Source: Planctomycetaceae bacterium (GTDB taxonomy: Bacteria; Planctomycetota; Planctomycetia; Pirellulales; Pirellulaceae). From it: a stretch of DNA of 36,189 bases. Below the pieces are notes generated by a model. That model was given only the letters and a program-made list of their open reading frames with translations, did not search any database and was not told where the DNA came from. Positions 7,201-15,442 of this stretch are shown one piece after another. The position numbers and the translations under genes were made by a program. Location of the stretch: NCBI GenBank assembly GCA_024638965.1, contig JAHEJI010000290.1:1-36189 (forward strand). The letters run 5' to 3'. How positions within the stretch are numbered: position 1 is the first letter of the stretch; each line of letters starts with the position of its first letter.

Positions 7201-7872
7201 CTACGCTTTCGCCATGCTCGTCGTTGAGTTCTCATTCTCGTCGCGACTAGAAACGCAGAATTTGCCTGTCGAGAGAAAATTTTCAACAAGGCGAATCGTG
7301 TTGGAATACCAGGTCAACACACCGTGATGGCCGTCGACGCGTGCGTAATCACGATAGCCGTCAAGATGAACTCCGCCTTGAGCGATCACGCGATCTTTGG
7401 TCGATTCGACGATCGCAAACTCGATATCGTTTCGTTGCAACGTGTTCGGAAGCTGATTGACAAAGCTGTCTCGTGAATCAGAAAGCTGTTTAAGGCTTGG
7501 CGTGAACCAACCCATGAACGGAGTCAGCTTGCGGGCTATGTGTGAACCGCGATGGGGCGGAGCAAGCATGACGACGCGACCGAGATTTTGAAACTTGAAG
7601 TCTGCAAACATCTTGCGGGCAATGATTCCGCCCATGCTGTGAGTAACCAAGTGAAGCTGGCCATCGGATATTTGACTGTCCAACGCCGCCATCTCCGATC
7701 CAAGCAATTGAGCATGAGTTTCGACGCGGTTGCCAAAACTACGGTAGCCCCAGTTTCTGACTTGGTAGCCTAACGTCTTCAGTCGCTTGCCGATCGGCCA
7801 CATGTCGAGCCGACTACCGCCAAGCCCGTGAACCAGAACGACGAAATCGTTTTGGTGCTTCGTCTTTTTCAT
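7201..7872 (-). CDS. Alpha/beta-hydrolase, lipase-like
   Basis: 223 residues from the ATG at 7872 (MKKTKHQNDFVVLVHGLGG); an in-frame start five codons earlier is possible but lies deeper in the upstream gene. The HGLGG oxyanion-hole loop near the N terminus and the nucleophile elbow THSMGGI (serine in S-M-G-G) are those of small lipases and esterases of the EstA/PGAP1 type. A late DGHHG probably supplies the catalytic histidine and ESTKDRVI the acid. There is no signal peptide. The substrate is not evident; acyl esters are the family norm. The gene overlaps the end of the SOUL fragment by about 59 bases, so the two are likely co-transcribed. Confidence 0.8.
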   Translation of the reverse strand: MKKTKHQNDFVVLVHGLGGSRLDMWPIGKRLKTLGYQVRNWGYRSFGNRVETHAQLLGSEMAALDSQISDGQLHLVTHSMGGIIARKMFADFKFQNLGRVVMLAPPHRGSHIARKLTPFMGWFTPSLKQLSDSRDSFVNQLPNTLQRNDIEFAIVESTKDRVIAQGGVHLDGYRDYARVDGHHGVLTWYSNTIRLVENFLSTGKFCVSSRDENENSTTSMAKA

Positions 7873-8158
7873 TCTTCGATGATCCAATCCGAATCAGGAT
7901 TTCATTGCGACGCAATCGGCCGGGCGTCCAGGGCCAATCGTAGACCGGGACTTCGGATTCACCAGTGGCGGCATATCCTTGTTTCTCAATCCAGCCTTCC
8001 AACAGTGACTGTTGCTTCTCGCGGACGTCCGCATCCATTTGACCAGCAATCCGAATGACGGCGAATTTCCCAGCAGGCCGTTTCGTTAGCTCTACCTGAC
8101 TATTCGTTGTTTCGGGAATCTTAGATTCAGCCACCTCTTTAGGTAATACCAAACTCAT
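7814..8158 (-). pseudogene. C-terminal half of a SOUL heme-binding family protein
   Basis: 114 codons open from an ATG. The sequence matches only the second half of SOUL/HBP proteins: SLVLPKEVAESKIPE corresponds to the central F-(V/L)-(M/L)-P strand, followed by FAVIRIAGQMDADV, LEGWIEKQGYAATGE, YDWPWTPG and RRNEILIRI near the C terminus. The usual N-terminal half (about 90 residues, including the kYEIR start and TaPV motif) is absent, and only 33 bases separate it from the photolyase fusion gene, so it was probably lost by deletion. The last 20 residues run into the hydrolase gene in another frame and look non-native. SOUL proteins bind tetrapyrroles and often sit near light-response genes. 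A residual function is possible but not shown. Confidence 0.6.
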
Positions 8159-8191
8159 TTGGCCATTTTTTGATTGATCGGACTCCGGTTT

Positions 8192-10648
8192 TCACTTTGG
8201 GCGGGGCGAAAGCGTGCCGAGGATCCGCCCCGCTGCCGCCATACCGCTGAGGAAAGCTCCTTCGACGCGCGGACTGCTGGCCCAATCGCCACATACGATA
8301 ATAACCGCAGATTCGTCGGCGAAGCAACGAGCCTCGGAGGGATCAACCGGAATGGCATATTTCCATCGATGCGATTGCAGATGGTTATGAGGCTTGGGCG
8401 AAACTCCCGAAACTTTCCAAAACTCTGCCAGCATCATTTGAGCGACCTCGTCCGAATCATGCTCCCAATGCGTAGCAGTCCATTCAGGGCTCGCGTGAAT
8501 GACTAAATGTTCAACGTCTCGATTGCGTCCGGGCTTGGTACTGTTTCGCGACGCCCAGGAAAGAAAACTGCCGTGCAGAAATGCTCCAACCCACTGATCC
8601 GTGACGGGTTTTTCAAGAGCTACCATCGTTGCCCAACATGGATTCATTTTGATCTTCGCAACCGGTTCGGCCGAAGCCGGGAAGTTCACTAGCAACTCAG
8701 CCGCTTGTGCTGCAGGAGCGGAAACAATCAAACGATCAAACTTGCCCAGTGCATTTCCTGATTCACCGAATAGCTCAACGCCGTTTTCGACTGAGTTAAT
8801 TTTTGCAACACGAGTTTGAGTTTGAATCTCAATGTCCGCGGCCAAGTGTCTGCAGATTGAGTTCATGGTTGGCACGGCAACGAACCGGTCGTCGGATTTA
8901 GATTCGGACTTGATGATTCCATCTTCAAGCACCGCGATCTGTTGATCGTTTCCAAGTTCTTGGTTCGGCCATTTTGCAACGACCCCTTGTTCGATCCATG
9001 AATCGACGTAACGGATGAAACGCGGATCGCGAGCCGTGAAATACTGGGCACCAGGGTCGAAGGTGAATCCAACATCACGACTGCCAATGCGCCGAGTTGA
9101 CATCCTGCCACCGACACCACGTCCTTTCTCAAAAATGGCTACCTTCATTCCATGATCTTTAAGTGTTCTTGCTGCGAACAAACCCGAAATGCCTGCCCCA
9201 ATCACGGCGACATTAGGATTCGGGTCAAAACGAGGCGCGGTTACTTTTGTCAGATACTTTTGCGGATCTAATCGACTCGCATGATTTGAAGTTGGCCGAG
9301 GCCGGACTGTGCCGATGATGTTTTGTTCTGGTTCAAACGGCCGGTCAAACTGCCCAAGACACCATAAGATGCCGCCATACGAAGCGGGATCGCGACCATC
9401 AAGCGCGTAGCGATGATTGAGATCGATGATGGCGGCGAGGGCTTCTTGAGGAGTCTGTTTCCAATCCAAAATCGCTTTGCCCCAGGTCATCCTTACGTTG
9501 TTGTGCAGTTCGCCTTGCATTAGTAAAGACTTTTGCGCGGCGTTCCAAAATTCATCATTCGTTTCGCCACGAGCCAGTTGTTCCCACGCGTAAAAGTGTT
9601 CGCGTTTGTCGCACGCATGACGATTCAGTGTCTCTTGGGCCCACTCCGGAATGGCCGACCACACGTCGTGATCGTCGCGATAAAAACAAAACGCATAAGC
9701 AAGCTCACGCCAAACCAGCAACTCGTCCAGATATTTTTCCGATCCTGCGTTGTCGATCTCAGCAGCTTCACGAGCGATCCGGGACGGCGAAACCATTCCA
9801 TAGTGCAAGTAGGGAGACATTCGACTGACACCATCAAGCAACGCGTTATTTCTTTGATTTGCGTAACGGGCGAGTTTCTTTTCCTTGAACTTGTTCCAGC
9901 GTTCGTAACCCGTAGTACTTCCGCCAATCGTGTCCATGACCGGGCCAACCGCATGGTCAATCTCGCAGTGCGAAATCAACTGGGCAAGATCAGCCGTTTT
10001 CAGGTCAAGCGATTCAAAGGGCAGCTTGGATAAATCAAAGGGCTTAGTTTCGATGGCCGGTGCTGGCCAAGCTCGCGTCAACCGCTCTGCATAAACTTTC
10101 TTTGTCGCTGATCGAAACTTGAAAGCCCGCGTATAGGCTTTCTTCACTAACAGCATCGGAGCAACACAAGCCGTGTCGACACTGATGATCGGAGTTCCTG
10201 TTTTGCGTTTTAAAGCGTTCAAGAAACGCCGGGGCGGATCAACTGGCATGTCTTCGGTGACCACAACGCTGGCCACGTTCGCCAGAGTTACCAAATGCGG
10301 TCGCCGATCGTCAGAAGTGGCGAGATAAAAGGCGTAGCTGATACCAAGCTCTGCAAATTGTCGTTGAACATCACGAGCCCCTTGCAGCATAAACGTATGA
10401 TGCCGATCGGACGCATATTCGTAGTGCTCGGAAATCGCGTGGTAAACCAAAAGCGGAATTCCTTGCCGATGCGCGATCCATCGCGCCACATCCAAAGCCG
10501 GGTTTTCATCACTACGAACCGCCGTCCGCATCCAGTACAGAACGAGCTTACGAGAACTCGCGTTGTCCTCCACAACTTTTCCGTCATGGATCCGAGTCCG
10601 CTCGAGAAGATGTTCAGGGAGTGATTCAAGCATGGTGATCTTTAACAT
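8192..10648 (-). CDS. Class II CPD photolyase fused to a renalase-like FAD oxidoreductase
   Basis: An 818-residue two-domain protein. Residues 1 to about 465 are a class II deoxyribodipyrimidine photolyase: an N-terminal antenna domain (YWMRTAVRSDENPALD), then the FAD-binding helical domain with MSPYLHYGMVSPSRIA, LLVWRELAYAFCFY, ILDWKQTPQEAL and the class II hallmark YALDGRDPASYGG. Such enzymes use light to split cyclobutane pyrimidine dimers. Residues from about 478 form a second flavoprotein: NVAVIGAGISGLFAARTL (Rossmann dinucleotide motif), then EKGRGVGGRMSTRR and FDPGAQYFTARDPRF, typical of COG3380/renalase-like oxidases. Reading is continuous through the linker, so the fusion is genuine. 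Two FADs per chain are expected. The start (ATG) follows directly after the TAA of the upstream small gene; an ATG at 10633 is an alternative. Confidence 0.9.
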   Translation of the reverse strand: MLKITMLESLPEHLLERTRIHDGKVVEDNASSRKLVLYWMRTAVRSDENPALDVARWIAHRQGIPLLVYHAISEHYEYASDRHHTFMLQGARDVQRQFAELGISYAFYLATSDDRRPHLVTLANVASVVVTEDMPVDPPRRFLNALKRKTGTPIISVDTACVAPMLLVKKAYTRAFKFRSATKKVYAERLTRAWPAPAIETKPFDLSKLPFESLDLKTADLAQLISHCEIDHAVGPVMDTIGGSTTGYERWNKFKEKKLARYANQRNNALLDGVSRMSPYLHYGMVSPSRIAREAAEIDNAGSEKYLDELLVWRELAYAFCFYRDDHDVWSAIPEWAQETLNRHACDKREHFYAWEQLARGETNDEFWNAAQKSLLMQGELHNNVRMTWGKAILDWKQTPQEALAAIIDLNHRYALDGRDPASYGGILWCLGQFDRPFEPEQNIIGTVRPRPTSNHASRLDPQKYLTKVTAPRFDPNPNVAVIGAGISGLFAARTLKDHGMKVAIFEKGRGVGGRMSTRRIGSRDVGFTFDPGAQYFTARDPRFIRYVDSWIEQGVVAKWPNQELGNDQQIAVLEDGIIKSESKSDDRFVAVPTMNSICRHLAADIEIQTQTRVAKINSVENGVELFGESGNALGKFDRLIVSAPAAQAAELLVNFPASAEPVAKIKMNPCWATMVALEKPVTDQWVGAFLHGSFLSWASRNSTKPGRNRDVEHLVIHASPEWTATHWEHDSDEVAQMMLAEFWKVSGVSPKPHNHLQSHRWKYAIPVDPSEARCFADESAVIIVCGDWASSPRVEGAFLSGMAAAGRILGTLSPRPK

Positions 10649-10930
10649 TTACTTTGATAAAACGCGAATCAACATCCACGTCACGAGCGAGCCGCGAGCC
10701 GTCCGAGCGATGATTCGAATCCAATTGGAATTCACAGGCCACTCGTATGCCGCCGCATCGAAGCCTTTCACCAGCTTCTCGTGACAAGGAACTTGGATGA
10801 ATGCCGTCGAAAGCCAGATCAACCCGACCAAGCCGATGCCCGCGGAGATAAGCGACTTGTCGACACCTTCGATCGAAATCCAAGTCAGCATGATCGCGGT
10901 TGCAAGTTCGATCAGCATCACAGGCTTCAC
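10649..10930 (-). CDS. Small membrane protein of unknown function
   Basis: About 93 residues with three hydrophobic segments (IELATAIMLTWISI, then GLVGLIWLSTAFIQVP and GSLVTWMLIRVL). The motif QVPCHEKLVKGFDAAAYEW, with a cysteine-histidine pair between helices, looks conserved in character, but I know no function for it. The proposed GTG directly abuts an AAGGGGGG run; a GTG at 10921 or ATG at 10918 has better spacing from that run. The stop TAA is immediately followed by the photolyase fusion start, so the two are very likely an operon. Its 5' end touches the end of the decayed glycosylase gene upstream, which may have provided the ancestral promoter. Confidence 0.62.
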   Translation of the reverse strand: MKPVMLIELATAIMLTWISIEGVDKSLISAGIGLVGLIWLSTAFIQVPCHEKLVKGFDAAAYEWPVNSNWIRIIARTARGSLVTWMLIRVLSK

Positions 10931-11168
10931 CCCCCTTCCGTGCGATAGACCTTGCCGGCTCCTTCGATTACGGATTGATTGAGCAGCAAGCTGCCAATTG
11001 CCGAGCGACTTTTTTGCACCTTCTGCCCTACGGTTTAAGGTGAAATATCGTCACGCAACGGATCTTCTCCCAGCCGCAAATGCAACTCGTCAATTTTGGC
11101 TTTGTCGAGCAGCTCGCAGCAATTGGGGGGGCACGAGCAATTCGATGAATCGTAGGTCCTTCAGGCAT
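10927..11168 (-). pseudogene. Collapsed Nei/Fpg-family DNA glycosylase gene
   Basis: The minus strand begins with ATG and reads MPEGPTIHRIAR, the diagnostic N terminus of Fpg/Nei enzymes, whose proline 2 and glutamate 3 are catalytic. It then jumps, in a second frame, to CCELLDKAKIDELHLRLGED and PLRDD, which belongs about 115 residues later in a normal enzyme. A third frame gives KSRSAIGSLLLNQSVIEGAG and KVYRTE, the helix-two-turn-helix region, before a stop. The zinc-finger end is missing. About 80 residues remain of about 270. The first junction lies at a run of seven C (plus-strand G, 11125-11131), a likely slippage site. In the family these enzymes remove oxidised bases, so a base-excision gene was lost next to the photolyases. 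Confidence 0.78.
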
Positions 11169-11327
11169 GGCATGACTAAGTGAAGATATCTTAAAATAGT
11201 AGGCTTCCGCGGATCAGCAGCGAGCGAAGCGGCTGAATATCGCATATTTGTGTTGTCTTGTCGTTCGAACTACGGTTAAATCCAAGATGTTGCTTTTTTA
11301 GTTATCTACCGGTATTTGACCGCAACA

Positions 11328-12056
11328 ATGATGAGCGATTCAATCAAAGACAAAACATACATTATTGCTGGCGGCAGCAAAGGCATCGGGCTTGAACTAT
11401 CCCAACAATTGCTGAAAGCTGGCGCGACCGTCCATGTCTATTCAAGAACAACCGGAGACCTGCCAGCAAATGATCGGTTGACTCACCGCGTCTGCGATTT
11501 CTCCGGCGATGATTTTGGGTCGGTCGAACTGCCGGAGGCGATCCATGGCATCGCCTACTGCCCGGGAACCATCAACCTGCGTTCTTTTCGCGGGCTCAAG
11601 CTGGAAGATTTTCGCAATGACTTTGAGGTCAATACCATGGGAGCTGTTAAATTCCTCAAAGGTTGTTTGGCGGGATTGAAAAAGGGCGCTGGCTCACATC
11701 CTTCAAGTGTCGTCCTGTTTAGCACCATCGCCGTCAGTACCGGCTTGCCAATGCACGCGTCGATCGCGGTTGCCAAGGGAGCGATTGAAGGCTTGACGCG
11801 ATCGCTTGCCGCTGAGCTGGCTCCGAACATTCGAGTAAACTGTTTGGCTCCAGCGTTAACCGATACACCATTAGCGGCCAACTTTCTTTCCACCGACGAA
11901 AAGCGAGCGGCCATGGACGCAAAGTATCCGCTCGGGCGCGTTGGAACACCGGCTGATCTGGCGAACATGGCAAAATTATTGTTAAGCCCTGACAGTGACT
12001 GGGTGACCGGCCAAGTCATCGGTGTCGACGGCGGCATGTCGGCGATACGAATTTAG
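11328..12056 (+). CDS. Short-chain dehydrogenase/reductase lacking the usual catalytic tyrosine
   Basis: About 242 residues from ATG (11331 is equally possible; a TTG at 11316 is less likely). The Rossmann motif GGSKGIG near the N terminus binds NAD(P). The region after the fifth strand reads SSVVLFSTIAVSTGLP, then HASIAVAKGAIEG, where most SDRs have Y-x3-K. Here the lysine remains but the tyrosine position is isoleucine. The C-terminal part (RVNCLAPALTDTPLA, then GQVIGVDGGMS) is otherwise canonical. Related SDRs with H-A-S-(V/I)-A-A-A-K often lie beside photolyase/cryptochrome genes in light-stress clusters of other bacteria, as far as I recall. Function is probably redox or sensing with unusual chemistry. 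It is 106 bases upstream of the cryptochrome-like gene and likely co-transcribed. Confidence 0.8.
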   Translation: MMSDSIKDKTYIIAGGSKGIGLELSQQLLKAGATVHVYSRTTGDLPANDRLTHRVCDFSGDDFGSVELPEAIHGIAYCPGTINLRSFRGLKLEDFRNDFEVNTMGAVKFLKGCLAGLKKGAGSHPSSVVLFSTIAVSTGLPMHASIAVAKGAIEGLTRSLAAELAPNIRVNCLAPALTDTPLAANFLSTDEKRAAMDAKYPLGRVGTPADLANMAKLLLSPDSDWVTGQVIGVDGGMSAIRI

Positions 12057-12162
12057 GAACCATGCGACCGGATCACTCTCAGGTAGTGAGCGAGGCAAAG
12101 AGTCTTCGATTGCCATTAAAGGGCAAATTGGACTTGCCTATTAAGCGTTTTGAAAGCCAACA

Positions 12163-13656
12163 TTGAACCTGCTCATATTCCCGCACCAACTGTTCGCCGA
12201 CCACCCGGGGCTGAAGCTCAAGCCTTCCCGCGTTGTCCTGATTGAAGACAGTTTATTCTTCGGCGACGCACACTACCCGATGAAGTTTCACAAGCAAAAA
12301 TTGTGGTTGCATCGGGCCACGATGAAGCGTTACGAACAAAGGCTGCAAGCCAAAGGCATCGAAACGCTTTATTTCGACTACAACTCAAAGTCGGACTCTC
12401 TGAGGGCTCATCTGAGAAAGATCAGCCGATCCATAACCTCGTCGCCGCGAAAGTTGATCGTTGCCGAGCCGACTGATTTTATGCTTGAGAAAAGGCTTAA
12501 CCGTTTTTGCAGCCAGTTGAATCTAAAAATTCACTTGGTGCCCACAACCGGTTTCCTCAACCAGCCGCACGAAAATCAAGAATACAGGGCCGGTAAGAAA
12601 CGCTGGTTCATGGCGGATTTCTACAAATTCCAACGCAAGCGACTCGAAATCTTGATGGACGGCGATCAGCCGGTTGGTGGCAAGTGGAGTTTCGACGAAG
12701 ACAATCGCAAGAAAGTCCCCAAGAAAATGCTCGGCGAAGTTCCACCGCTGCTGGAGCTGAAACGCGACGAGATTGACGCCGAAGCGGTCACGTACGTAAA
12801 GAAGAGGTTTGCCGACAATCCCGGAAGCCTTGACCAACTTTACTATCCAACTTCCCACGCCGAAGCAAAAAAGTGGCTCAAGCACTTTTTGAAAAACCGT
12901 TTCGAACTGTTCGGCCCCTACGAAGACGCAATCGTAGAAGGCGAATCATGGCTGTGGCACAGCGTACTAACGCCATCGCTTAACACAGGGCTGCTAACGC
13001 CTAACCAAGTCGTCAAAGAAACGATGGCCTTTGTTAAAAAGAATGACGTGCCGTTGAATTCTCTTGAAGGTTTTCTCCGCCAAATCATTGGCTGGCGTGA
13101 GTTCATTCGCGCGACGTATCAGGATCATGGCGTTGAAATGCGAACGACGAACCACTGGAACCACCACCGGAAAATCCCATCAAGCTTTTACGATGGCGCA
13201 ACCGGTATCCCACCAATCGACGACACGATAAGCCGCGTCCTGGAAACCGGCTATTGCCACCACATCGAACGCCTGATGGTGCTGGGCGGTTTCATGTTTC
13301 TATGCGAGTTCGATCCGAAAGAGATCTACCGCTGGTTTATGGAGATGTTCGTCGACAGTTACGACTGGGTGATGGTTCCCAACGCGTACGCCATGAGCCA
13401 ACACGCCGACGGCGGTCTGATTACAACCAAGCCATACTTCTCCGGTTCGTCCTATATTCGCAAGATGAGCCATTACAAAACCGGCCCATGGTGCGAAGTC
13501 TGGGACGGTCTCTACTGGCGTTGGATCTGGAATCACGCCGACGAGTTGGCCAAGAATCCACGTTGGGCGATGATGTGCAGCATGGCTAAAAAAATGGATT
13601 CTGCGAAACGCAAGGTTCATTTAAAAAACGCGAATGACTTTCTCAAGAGCTTTTAG
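12163..13656 (+). CDS. PhrB-type photolyase/cryptochrome (COG3046) without the iron-sulfur cysteines
   Basis: 497 residues from TTG, the only start before an in-frame stop at 12151. The N terminus (NLLIFPHQLFADHPGL) and the helical domain motifs LEGFLRQIIGWREFIRATY, then YCHHIERLMVLGGFMFL, NAYAMSQHADGGLITTKPY and SGSSYIRKMSHY mark the prokaryotic (6-4) photolyase / FeS-BCP family, which binds FAD and usually a lumazine antenna. The family normally carries a [4Fe-4S] cluster held by four cysteines, two in a Y-C-x2-C motif after the MS-Y turn. Here that turn reads HYKTGPWCEVWDG, with a shortened loop and only C444, and the position of the first ligand is not cysteine. So this is probably a cluster-free member. 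It may repair (6-4) photoproducts or act as a light sensor. Confidence 0.87.
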   Translation: MNLLIFPHQLFADHPGLKLKPSRVVLIEDSLFFGDAHYPMKFHKQKLWLHRATMKRYEQRLQAKGIETLYFDYNSKSDSLRAHLRKISRSITSSPRKLIVAEPTDFMLEKRLNRFCSQLNLKIHLVPTTGFLNQPHENQEYRAGKKRWFMADFYKFQRKRLEILMDGDQPVGGKWSFDEDNRKKVPKKMLGEVPPLLELKRDEIDAEAVTYVKKRFADNPGSLDQLYYPTSHAEAKKWLKHFLKNRFELFGPYEDAIVEGESWLWHSVLTPSLNTGLLTPNQVVKETMAFVKKNDVPLNSLEGFLRQIIGWREFIRATYQDHGVEMRTTNHWNHHRKIPSSFYDGATGIPPIDDTISRVLETGYCHHIERLMVLGGFMFLCEFDPKEIYRWFMEMFVDSYDWVMVPNAYAMSQHADGGLITTKPYFSGSSYIRKMSHYKTGPWCEVWDGLYWRWIWNHADELAKNPRWAMMCSMAKKMDSAKRKVHLKNANDFLKSF

Positions 13657-14084
13657 ATGTCTCGAGTCTGGCGACCTAGAAGCTCGCCTAAAAACAGAAC
13701 GTTTACCCAGGTAGTTGTTGTTCTGTGTTCTCACACCACCATCGCCGTTGCTGTACTTGATGCTGAAAGCAGCAAAGTAGACTTGAGATCCCAATCTGCC
13801 CTGAGCGCGCTAGATCGCACGGATCCGCGTCGAAATGTCGAAGCGACCGGTTCGGCAATGCCGAAAGTCACGAGCGACGCACATTGGCACGCTCTTTGCT
13901 TTGATCTAGAGCACCGCCTTCAATAGAGCACCGCCTTCAATGATTAAACCAAAGACATGGATAGCGTTTAGTCGGAAGACAAGCTGGAAACAGACATTCA
14001 TGTGATGGTCGGAGTCGACTGATTCTGCTGGATCGACTTGCGGCTTTGTGAAGAATTGCGTGAGGAAAGTCCGAGGGGCTGACA
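13657..14084. other. Long intergenic region with a 17-base tandem duplication
   Basis: No convincing gene. A frame starting right after the cryptochrome stop stays open for 89 codons, but its composition and lack of any recognisable motif make it unlikely to be coding. TAGAGCACCGCCTTCAA is repeated exactly and in tandem at 13907-13923 and 13924-13940. The final 20 bases contain GAGGGGC, the likely ribosome site of the next gene. Confidence 0.45.
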
Positions 14085-15383
14085 ATGGCTACCAAGACCG
14101 AATTCGATATCATTCTCTGGGGAGGATCGAGCTTTGTTGGCAGGCTCGTATCGCAATACTTGTTGGAGAAGCATGGTGTTGACGGCGAGCTTCGCTGGGC
14201 GATTGGCGGCCGTAATGAAAAGAAACTGAAAGCCACGCGCAATTTGCTGGGAACCGGTGCGGAAAGACTTCCGCTATTCGTTGGCGATGCGCGCGATCGA
14301 CCATTTCTTGGTTCTATGGTCGGGAACACCAAAGTGGTCTTGTCGACCATCGGTCCGTACATGCTTTATGGCAAGGAGCTCATCGAAGCATGTGCTGCCA
14401 GTGGCACCGACTATTGCGACCTCTCCGGTGAGATAACTTTCATAAGCGAAATGATGGACACGTATTCCGAGCAAGCGCGAGCTTCGGGCGCAAGGATACT
14501 GACCTGTTGCGGTGTCGATTCCTTACCTTCGGATTTAGGGGTCTACATTCTCAATGCGGCGGCACACAAACGCCTGGGCTCTGGGGTTTCGCATGTCACG
14601 AACGAAGTAAAATCCTTCAAAGGGGGATTTAGCGGAGGCACCATATTAAGTCTGGGACTCATGAGGAACCAAGCGGCTGCTGACGACAAAGTCGCGGCGA
14701 TATTGGACAACCCATATGCCATTTGCCCACTGGGACTGCGCAGCGGCATCCCCCAACCTGACGTCGCTTCCATTCTACGTTCCGCAACCGGGGCATGGCT
14801 GGGCCCATTCTTCATGGCCATCGTGAACACGCGAGTTGTGCACGCGACGAATGCGCATTTGGATTATCCATACGGGAGAGACTTCACCTACGGCGAAGGC
14901 TTTGCTGTCGGCAGCAGGCTTGCCGCAATCCTTCTCGCAGCGGTGTCGCGGTCGGTCTATTTGGCGTATAGAACCCGTCCCTTACGGGCATTTCTGAACT
15001 TCACTTTGCTCCCCCGGCCCGGCGAGGGGCCGTCAAGGAAGGTCCGTGAGTTAGGCCATTTCAAGTTCCATTTCATTGCCCGAACGCGATCAAATGATCG
15101 ATTGGAGCTGATCATCAGTGGCGATCGCGATCCCGGATATGGCGCCTCAAGTCGCATGATCGGCGAGGTGGCGGTCTGTCTGGCCAAGGACTTGGCGAAA
15201 AAGGACCTGCTCGGCGGATTCTGGACACCGGCCGCCGCCCTCGCCGATAGGATTATCCCCAGGCTAATCCAGAATGCCGGTCTTCAATTCCGACTGGTAA
15301 CCGAGACTGGCGATGCTTGCCCTGTTAGTGCGGTTTTGTCCAAGCGCAAGAAGGAGGAAAGGTACCGGCAATTGGAGTATTAA
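14085..15383 (+). CDS. Saccharopine-dehydrogenase-like trans-acting enoyl reductase family protein
   Basis: 432 residues, the full length of this family. The N-terminal Rossmann motif ILWGGSSFVGRLVSQYLL and the following GGRNEKKL bind NADP. The block VVLSTIGPYMLYGKELIEAC and then GTDYCDLSGE is diagnostic of the saccharopine dehydrogenase-like group that includes mycobacterial trans-acting enoyl reductases, and GFSGGTILS follows in the middle. A hydrophobic segment around residues 275-300 may be a membrane anchor. In mycobacteria, members reduce double bonds in polyketide lipids; a lipid or quinone-related reductase is a fair guess here, but the substrate is unknown. The ATG is preceded by GAGGGGCTGACA. 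It may belong with the SDR and cryptochrome genes on the same strand. Confidence 0.84.
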   Translation: MATKTEFDIILWGGSSFVGRLVSQYLLEKHGVDGELRWAIGGRNEKKLKATRNLLGTGAERLPLFVGDARDRPFLGSMVGNTKVVLSTIGPYMLYGKELIEACAASGTDYCDLSGEITFISEMMDTYSEQARASGARILTCCGVDSLPSDLGVYILNAAAHKRLGSGVSHVTNEVKSFKGGFSGGTILSLGLMRNQAAADDKVAAILDNPYAICPLGLRSGIPQPDVASILRSATGAWLGPFFMAIVNTRVVHATNAHLDYPYGRDFTYGEGFAVGSRLAAILLAAVSRSVYLAYRTRPLRAFLNFTLLPRPGEGPSRKVRELGHFKFHFIARTRSNDRLELIISGDRDPGYGASSRMIGEVAVCLAKDLAKKDLLGGFWTPAAALADRIIPRLIQNAGLQFRLVTETGDACPVSAVLSKRKKEERYRQLEY

Positions 15384-15442
15384 TTTTGAAACGTTTGCGC
15401 TGCTTGCCAGCCAAAGTCATATTTCAGCGGACCGTTTAAGAT

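Noticed and set aside
6949-7227. A 92-codon plus-strand frame after the sigma factor
   Set aside because: Most of it consists of the inverted repeat and its half copy, and it overlaps the end of the hydrolase gene.
11555-12037. A 160-codon minus-strand frame opposite the SDR gene
   Set aside because: It is an antisense shadow of a well-supported gene with no protein family resemblance.
12057-12162. GTAGTGAGCGAGGC resembling the AGTGGACGAGGC repeat core
   Set aside because: One indel away and without convincing paired ends; it may be a decayed copy but cannot be supported alone.
13657-13926. An 89-codon frame starting directly after the cryptochrome stop
   Set aside because: No motif, low-likelihood composition and no ribosome site; more likely spacer.
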